IMG/VR virus record: IMGVR_UViG_3300043172_000883
Coordinates: 1-63,607 of that record
Source of the DNA: a virus
Length of the DNA: 63,607 nt
Reading direction: 5' to 3' (one strand)
Shown piece after piece: positions 59,467 through 63,607 of the stretch (the first letter of the stretch is position 1; every line of letters starts with the position of its first letter). Both the position numbers and the translations under genes were made by a program. A model generated the notes under the pieces. It saw only the letters and a list, made by a program, of their open reading frames with translations, searched no databases and was not told the origin of the DNA.

Positions 59467-59744
59467 GTGTTAAGGATATGCCAGATACTGATGAGCTGCA
59501 GTCAAGCATCAAGGAATTACAAATTTTTATCAATACTATGTTTGGTGAAATATATGATTTGGCACATTCATTTGGTCCACTTGTAGTTATACGAAAAGGG
59601 ATGTTATTAGACGTGGAGGAGGATGGAAAGATAAATATCGGCGATGCCGCGAGATCGTTGTCCAAGCTGAGAAGTGATATAGCAGTGGAACTTTTGGTTT
59701 TCAAATCTGATTGGCAAGTCAAGTACAGGGAGTTATTTGCATGA
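59463..59744 (+). CDS. Hypothetical helical protein (93 aa)
   Basis: Acidic, helical, soluble; no motif. ATGA overlaps with both neighbours. Confidence 0.65.
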   Translation: MSVKDMPDTDELQSSIKELQIFINTMFGEIYDLAHSFGPLVVIRKGMLLDVEEDGKINIGDAARSLSKLRSDIAVELLVFKSDWQVKYRELFA

Positions 59745-59896
59745 GTGTTGATGAACATGTCGAGGCGTTATCAAGGATATTTGAGAAGCAAGAACGAAAG
59801 ATATCATCGCTTAGATCACAGAATAGTTTTCTTACGTGTTTAATGGGACTGCATATAGTTTTGTTCTGGCTGTACCAATGGAGTTTGCTAGAATGA
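59741..59896 (+). CDS. Coiled coil with C-terminal membrane helix (51 aa)
   Basis: The ATG inside the previous stop is chosen. Charged helix then a hydrophobic tail (FLTCLMGLHIVLFWLYQW). Spanin-like by size, but no lipoprotein or signal feature. Confidence 0.6.
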   Translation: MSVDEHVEALSRIFEKQERKISSLRSQNSFLTCLMGLHIVLFWLYQWSLLE

Positions 59897-60054
59897 GTGA
59901 ACTTGAAAGACCTAAAGTAATTCATCGATGTCCTAGGTGTAAGAGATACACAGCATACCAATACATCAATAAATATGGTAAAGCAAGTTATGTATGCGGT
60001 CAACCTAAACGCTGTTGGGAGCTTACCGAGAGAGACGCTAAGAGGAGAGTATAA
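59893..60054 (+). CDS. Zinc ribbon (53 aa)
   Basis: CPRCKRYTAYQ followed by CGQPKRC: a basic zinc ribbon, likely nucleic-acid binding. Internal ATG in overlap with the previous stop is chosen. Confidence 0.7.
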   Translation: MSELERPKVIHRCPRCKRYTAYQYINKYGKASYVCGQPKRCWELTERDAKRRV

Positions 60055-60055
60055 A

Positions 60056-60289
60056 ATGAGTGACTATTCAACTACAACTCCTAATACAGATAACCAATGT
60101 GTTCTAAAGCATGAGCATACAGGGGATCATATTCTATCAACAGAAATAGGAGAACACAAATGCACTGGAAAATTAGATTGTTGTTTTTGCAAAGGTTATT
60201 ACTTGTCAGAATTTGATAGATGTGGTGCAAGAAAAGTACTAATTGAAACGTGGTTAGATGCCACAAATACAGAGAGAGTGTTTAAATGA
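60056..60289 (+). CDS. Cys/His-rich protein (77 aa)
   Basis: A run of Cys/His (CVLKHEHTGDH, then KCTGKLDCCFC) suggests two interleaved metal sites. The start follows GGAGAGTATAAA. ATGA overlap downstream. Confidence 0.65.
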   Translation: MSDYSTTTPNTDNQCVLKHEHTGDHILSTEIGEHKCTGKLDCCFCKGYYLSEFDRCGARKVLIETWLDATNTERVFK

Positions 60290-60570
60290 GTGAAGATTTA
60301 AGGAAATGGCTGGATGCTGTTGGTATTAAAACATTGGAAGAATCAATCAAGGAATACAAAGAAGAGGGGTTTGTGCAGGCATTGTTAATGACCTGTGAGA
60401 TGATCTCACAAGGCGAGATGGAAATCTGTAAAGAATCGAAAACAACCCTTGGCTACAATAATGTGTTTTGTAATTTAATTAAGGAGCATAAGGTGGACCA
60501 TGAGGCCGTTGTAAAATATTACAACAGTGATGGTGAATTGCTATCAGAATATAAGGTGGTATGGAAATAA
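60286..60570 (+). CDS. Hypothetical protein (94 aa)
   Basis: Helical N-terminal two thirds and a beta C-terminal hairpin (VVKYYNSDGELLSEYKVV). No family recognised. Confidence 0.65.
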   Translation: MSEDLRKWLDAVGIKTLEESIKEYKEEGFVQALLMTCEMISQGEMEICKESKTTLGYNNVFCNLIKEHKVDHEAVVKYYNSDGELLSEYKVVWK

Positions 60571-60827
60571 TGACTGTAGAAAAAGAAGAAAAAAGACAAT
60601 TAGAGCAATTTGAGAAGGAATTCGAGAAATTGATAGCCCATGATGTAGGTTTGGGCAAGGGTTATATTACGGCTGCAGAGAAGAATAATGCGATTTTGTT
60701 GATGTATCAATCATTAAAAGAAGGTGAACCAAATGCTTTGGGACGTTATACCCTCGATATGAATCCAGCCAGAAGGGATGTTTTGCTTAAGGTTCTGAAA
60801 CAGAGGATGAAGGAGCTGGTGAAATGA
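60570..60827 (+). CDS. Hypothetical helical protein (85 aa)
   Basis: Start in a TAATG overlap; an upstream in-frame ATG three codons earlier is possible. Charged helices, no motif. Confidence 0.65.
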   Translation: MTVEKEEKRQLEQFEKEFEKLIAHDVGLGKGYITAAEKNNAILLMYQSLKEGEPNALGRYTLDMNPARRDVLLKVLKQRMKELVK

Positions 60828-60973
60828 ATAGGATTATTGGTGAAATGATTAAATCTATATGTAATGATTGCCGTCAAATTATTTGGGTGAGCAAATCACA
60901 AAAAAGTATTCATTTATGTACTGGATGTTCATATCAACGATATTTAGACAAAAAGGAGTTGGTGATGAAATGA
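60824..60973 (+). CDS. Zinc ribbon (49 aa)
   Basis: CNDC and CTGC about 22 residues apart, with a beta-hairpin between them. ATGA overlaps on both sides. Confidence 0.68.
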   Translation: MNRIIGEMIKSICNDCRQIIWVSKSQKSIHLCTGCSYQRYLDKKELVMK

Positions 60974-61107
60974 AACAAGTAAAATGTACAAGTTGTGGGA
61001 CTGATATCGAGTCCCATTTTGTAGAAGGAACGGACGAACCTCACTTTTGTTCAGGAAAATGTTTTGATGAATGGTGTAACAAACAAAAAAAGGAGCTAGT
61101 GAAATGA
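60970..61107 (+). CDS. TRASH/MYM-like zinc finger (45 aa)
   Basis: CTSCGTDIESHF followed by HFCSGKCFDEW is the pattern of small MYM/TRASH-type fingers (CxxC, then FCS-x2-C). Possibly a metal-sensing or protein-binding module. Internal ATG with ATGA overlap is chosen. Confidence 0.72.
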   Translation: MKQVKCTSCGTDIESHFVEGTDEPHFCSGKCFDEWCNKQKKELVK

Positions 61108-61574
61108 ATATTAAAAATTATACAACTAAGGTTCCTGCATTTAGGACGATAGGTAGAATTGAAAAATATCTACTTGAGATGGGTGCTAGAAACATAACTA
61201 AGAATTATGATGAAAATGGAAGGGCTATAAAAATAAGATTCGGAGTGAATACTAAAACAGGGATGATTCAATTCCAACTCCCTTGTGAGATTCACAAGAT
61301 TTCAAACAGATTACAAGAGTTAAAATCGGATGGGAAAATCAAATCAATTTCATGGAAACTGGCTCGTAGTTCTACACATGCCTATAATCTGGGATGGAGA
61401 CTATTGCAAGACTGGATAGAAGTTCAGCTAACATTGATACAGATTGACCAGGTCAAGCTAGAGCAGATATTTTTGCCCTACGCTTACGATCCAAGAAGCG
61501 ATCGCACGTTCTTTGAGATGGTTGAGGAAGGGAATTACAAATTATTAACTGGAGAAAATAAGAATGAAATTTAA
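61104..61574 (+). CDS. Hypothetical protein (156 aa)
   Basis: Alpha/beta protein with RAIKIRFGVNTKTGMIQFQLP strands and a Trp-rich amphipathic helix (GWRLLQDWIEVQLTLIQID). It is one of the largest proteins of the operon. It resembles small viral proteins of unknown function; not assigned. Confidence 0.7.
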   Translation: MNIKNYTTKVPAFRTIGRIEKYLLEMGARNITKNYDENGRAIKIRFGVNTKTGMIQFQLPCEIHKISNRLQELKSDGKIKSISWKLARSSTHAYNLGWRLLQDWIEVQLTLIQIDQVKLEQIFLPYAYDPRSDRTFFEMVEEGNYKLLTGENKNEI

Positions 61575-61791
61575 TGATATTAGACGACTAACCCATAATT
61601 TCCCTATTATAACTAGAGGTAGCGACATATTTCTTATACCAGACGAGATAGCAAAAATAGTTTGGGAGGAATATAACAAGGAGTACCCAGGTCAATCATT
61701 TGAAACGATTAAAGAGCGTGGTGGATTTAGTCTACGAGAGATCATCTACTATCTTTACAGTAGGATTGATGGTATGGAGCTGAAGAAATGA
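61564..61791 (+). CDS. Hypothetical protein (75 aa)
   Basis: Overlaps the previous gene by 11 bases, start behind GGAG. Mixed alpha/beta with YLYSRIDG near the end. No family recognised. Confidence 0.65.
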   Translation: MKFNDIRRLTHNFPIITRGSDIFLIPDEIAKIVWEEYNKEYPGQSFETIKERGGFSLREIIYYLYSRIDGMELKK

Positions 61792-61955
61792 CCCCCCACG
61801 ATCTTGCCTATGAAGGCAAGCGGTGGTGTGGTTGGTGCGAAAAGCTCTGTTATACTTGGGTAGCTGAATTTGGTGGTAGGGTATGGAGAGAATGCCCCAA
61901 TAACCACAAACTAACAAAAGCATACAAAAAAAAGGAGGTTTACAAAAATGAGTGA
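61788..61955 (+). CDS. Zinc ribbon (55 aa)
   Basis: RWCGWCEKLC and REC provide ligands; Trp-rich. Its 3' end contains the AAAGGAGG of the next gene, so the two are translationally linked. Confidence 0.65.
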   Translation: MTPHDLAYEGKRWCGWCEKLCYTWVAEFGGRVWRECPNNHKLTKAYKKKEVYKNE

Positions 61956-62475
61956 ATGGGTTAAATGCTTGCGGTGTGGTAATGAATTCACACAAGAGAA
62001 TGAGGGCGACGAGGTGGAAGCATTCGAGGAATGTGATTTATTATGCTTAGTTTGCCAAGAAGAGCAAGCGAAAACAAAGGCCGAGCTTGAATTGATAGAT
62101 GAGCCAGGCGTGCTAGTCCGCTATGATAATCAGATGGAGGAACTTGTAAAATACGGATCCAGTAAACTGATTTTATTGATAGGACCGGATTCGAGGAGTA
62201 GTCCTTTTCCAACGGAGGAATTTAGAAGATTCAATGAAATCTATGGCAAACCTATCAGATATAATAATCAAGAAATCCAATATAAGAACGGAACGAGGAT
62301 GATTTACAATACCTATAAATCGGTTGTTGGCATACGTGGTGTTCATCCAGACATGATTGTAATTGTCAATGTATACCTGTTTGATGTGAAAGAGTGGTGG
62401 AAATTCTTGGATAGGGAAATAAAACCAATGATGACCTGGAATAAAGATATAGTGGTGAAATACTGGAGATGGTAG
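61948..62475 (+). CDS. Zinc ribbon plus degenerate P-loop-like domain (175 aa)
   Basis: CLRCGNEF and CLVCQEE form an N-terminal ribbon. The C-terminal 110 residues (NGTRMIYNTYKSVVGIRGV followed by HPDMIVIVNVYLFD) recall the second half of terminase or helicase ATPase cores, where a Walker B acid would follow the hydrophobic strand, but Walker A is absent and the acid is replaced by Asn. Probably a non-catalytic relic. Confidence 0.6.
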   Translation: MSEWVKCLRCGNEFTQENEGDEVEAFEECDLLCLVCQEEQAKTKAELELIDEPGVLVRYDNQMEELVKYGSSKLILLIGPDSRSSPFPTEEFRRFNEIYGKPIRYNNQEIQYKNGTRMIYNTYKSVVGIRGVHPDMIVIVNVYLFDVKEWWKFLDREIKPMMTWNKDIVVKYWRW

Positions 62476-62786
62476 AAGTGGCAAGTCAACGAGAAAAATA
62501 CGAAATGGAAAGAGGACAGTCGCTTATTGCGGATATATTCAATATATTGAAATTGGAAACTAAAATAATAGACAAATGGACCTTTGAACTGGATTCATTG
62601 TGGCAAACCCCCTACAATGTGGTTTTTACACTTAAAGGGCGAGCTCATCGTGATATAGGTTTATTACCTAATATTCTCACTGTGCTTGGAAAATTCGAAT
62701 TGAAAATTGATAATTATATGGCACTTAAATTTGAATGGCATGTGTCATTTTATGAGATAGAACGTTATTTGGAGACGGTAAAATGA
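62469..62786 (+). CDS. Hypothetical protein (105 aa)
   Basis: Beta-rich protein with LWQTPYNVVFTLKG; no Cys. Eight-base overlap upstream, ATGA downstream. No family recognised. Confidence 0.65.
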   Translation: MVEVASQREKYEMERGQSLIADIFNILKLETKIIDKWTFELDSLWQTPYNVVFTLKGRAHRDIGLLPNILTVLGKFELKIDNYMALKFEWHVSFYEIERYLETVK

Positions 62787-62986
62787 ATACAATTAGATTA
62801 GATATGAATACTGATAAAAAAGGGCATCGCGTACTAGACGGTGAATATATAGGCGAAACTGGGATTAAATTAACATCGGATAGTTTTGAACTGGTGTTGA
62901 TGAATTGTGAGGTTACAAGAATTAAAAACAAGTTAACCTACAAGAATAATTATTTTATTATTATAATTGAGGATGAAGAGAAATGA
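62783..62986 (+). CDS. Hypothetical protein (67 aa)
   Basis: A beta-rich small protein; ATGA overlaps on both sides. No family recognised. Confidence 0.62.
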   Translation: MNTIRLDMNTDKKGHRVLDGEYIGETGIKLTSDSFELVLMNCEVTRIKNKLTYKNNYFIIIIEDEEK

Positions 62987-63297
62987 GTTTGGAATTATTA
63001 AACACAAACAGATCAATGTTTCATCCCGTCAGAATGCTATTAACTCAAAATTTATATCATTTTGGATTAACTTCATTTAGTGATCTCAAAAAATTACTGG
63101 AAATATCTGATGGTAATCTTTCTAGCCACTTGAAGGCTTTAATAGACAATGATATTATTATCAGAAAGAAAGAGATAATTAATGATAAATTTGTAACACA
63201 GTATAAATTGAGTACAAATGGATTGTTTGAATATCGTGGTTTTATTAAGAGTTTAAAGACATTTGCAGGGAAATTACTAGGAGAAGTGATTGAATGA
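62983..63297 (+). CDS. Winged-helix transcriptional regulator (104 aa)
   Basis: The wHTH is clear: HPVRMLLTQNLYHFGLTSFS, then the recognition helix region DGNLSSHLKALIDN and a wing (IIIRKKEII, then YKLSTNG). It matches the ArsR/MarR-like wHTH regulators frequent in archaea. Likely controls viral or host genes. Confidence 0.8.
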   Translation: MSLELLNTNRSMFHPVRMLLTQNLYHFGLTSFSDLKKLLEISDGNLSSHLKALIDNDIIIRKKEIINDKFVTQYKLSTNGLFEYRGFIKSLKTFAGKLLGEVIE

Positions 63298-63593
63298 GTT
63301 ACGGGATAATAGATAAGCCAGATCTAGAGAATGTGATTACCGCATCTATTAACTGGAGTGAAATTATTACACTTCGACTAGATGAGCATATTATTGTTAG
63401 TAAAATAGCAGATGCGGTACTAGAATCAATAAAAGAGGTGAATACCAAGAGTGAGTTTGATGGTAATCCAGATATTGTCGATATTTGTCATCATCAAATG
63501 GTGGAGTTGTATTATGCAACTAATCGTGGTATCATGGAAAGTCCATTTGAGGCGTGTTTCAAATGTTGGAAATTAAGGAGAATTGAAGAATGA
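63294..63593 (+). CDS. Hypothetical CxxC protein (99 aa)
   Basis: Complete copy of the gene whose end is repeated at the left edge. Helical with a CFKC pair near the C-terminus. ATGA overlap with both the wHTH gene and the next small gene. Confidence 0.7.
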   Translation: MSYGIIDKPDLENVITASINWSEIITLRLDEHIIVSKIADAVLESIKEVNTKSEFDGNPDIVDICHHQMVELYYATNRGIMESPFEACFKCWKLRRIEE

Positions 63594-63607
63594 CTAGACA
63601 AGACGAA
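63481..63607. repeat. Terminal direct repeat, right copy
   Basis: Identical to the first 127 bases of the window; joining the ends restores two interrupted genes. Confidence 0.95.
63590..63607 (+). CDS. Start of the 48-residue protein (truncated by the window end)
   Basis: Six codons identical to the start of the gene at 110-256; present only because of the terminal overlap. Confidence 0.85.

Overview
The window is best read as one complete genome of a head-tailed archaeal virus (Caudoviricetes, siphovirus-like), of which the first and last 127 bases are identical, so the unit is about 63,480 bp and circularly closed or terminally redundant. The archaeal assignment rests on many leaderless genes with a TATA box about 25-30 bp before the start codon (for example before 9166-, 9747+, 13203+, 13209-, 19817+, 44321-, 54775-, 55721+ and 57705+), together with a TFIIB-type zinc ribbon, a SWIM zinc finger, an AbrB-type regulator, a TGT/DpdA-like transglycosylase and an archaeal-style wHTH. 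Genes inside operons use GGAG/GGTGAT Shine-Dalgarno sites and ATGA or TAATG overlaps. The host cannot be named from the sequence. I saw no DNA polymerase, integrase, tRNA or recognisable endolysin.

Layout. (1) A rightward operon of more than 50 tiny, tightly coupled genes starts at 57705, crosses the contig junction and ends in the terminase large subunit (7405-8952). It encodes zinc ribbons, one-helix membrane proteins, RHH and wHTH regulators, and a DNA methyltransferase with an SPPY motif. (2) 9.2-35.2 kb is the morphogenesis block: fibre-like proteins, a leftward five-gene cassette led by an AbrB-like regulator, a 1207-residue portal fusion, a second metallopeptidase, a neck protein, a prohead protease/scaffold, the major capsid protein, connectors, tail tube, chaperones, tape measure, hub and fibres. 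(3) 35.2-43.0 kb is leftward: a TFIIB-ribbon regulator, small HTH and zinc proteins, and a recombination pair (a possible annealing-type protein plus a RecB/Cas4-like nuclease). (4) 43.1-44.1 kb has no convincing gene and looks like a roughly 1-kb, highly structured noncoding RNA on the minus strand with its own TATA box and U-tract terminator. (5) 44.1-54.8 kb, leftward: a YkgJ-like protein, a DPPY-type DNA methyltransferase, a DpdA-like base transglycosylase, a B12-type radical SAM enzyme, an SF3 helicase-primase, a DUF5131 (Gp37/Gp68) protein, MazG and RHH. (6) 54.8-55.7 kb is intergenic, rich in inverted repeats and lies between divergent transcription units; it is the best origin candidate. 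It is followed by a gene with an N-terminal HTH and a C-terminal P-loop kinase domain.

Together the genes suggest a virus that depends on a host polymerase recruited by its own helicase-primase, modifies its DNA at several levels (two methyltransferases, a 7-deazaguanine-type transglycosylase, radical SAM enzymes), and packages DNA with a headful-type terminase into an HK97-fold capsid with a long non-contractile tail. The strongest candidates for something new are the 1-kb repeated-hairpin RNA, the portal-ParB-like-metallopeptidase fusion with its stand-alone paralogue, the DpdA/radical SAM module, six helically phased TGTTGA boxes, and a roughly six-fold excess of GGATCC sites in a virus that encodes an SPPY methyltransferase.
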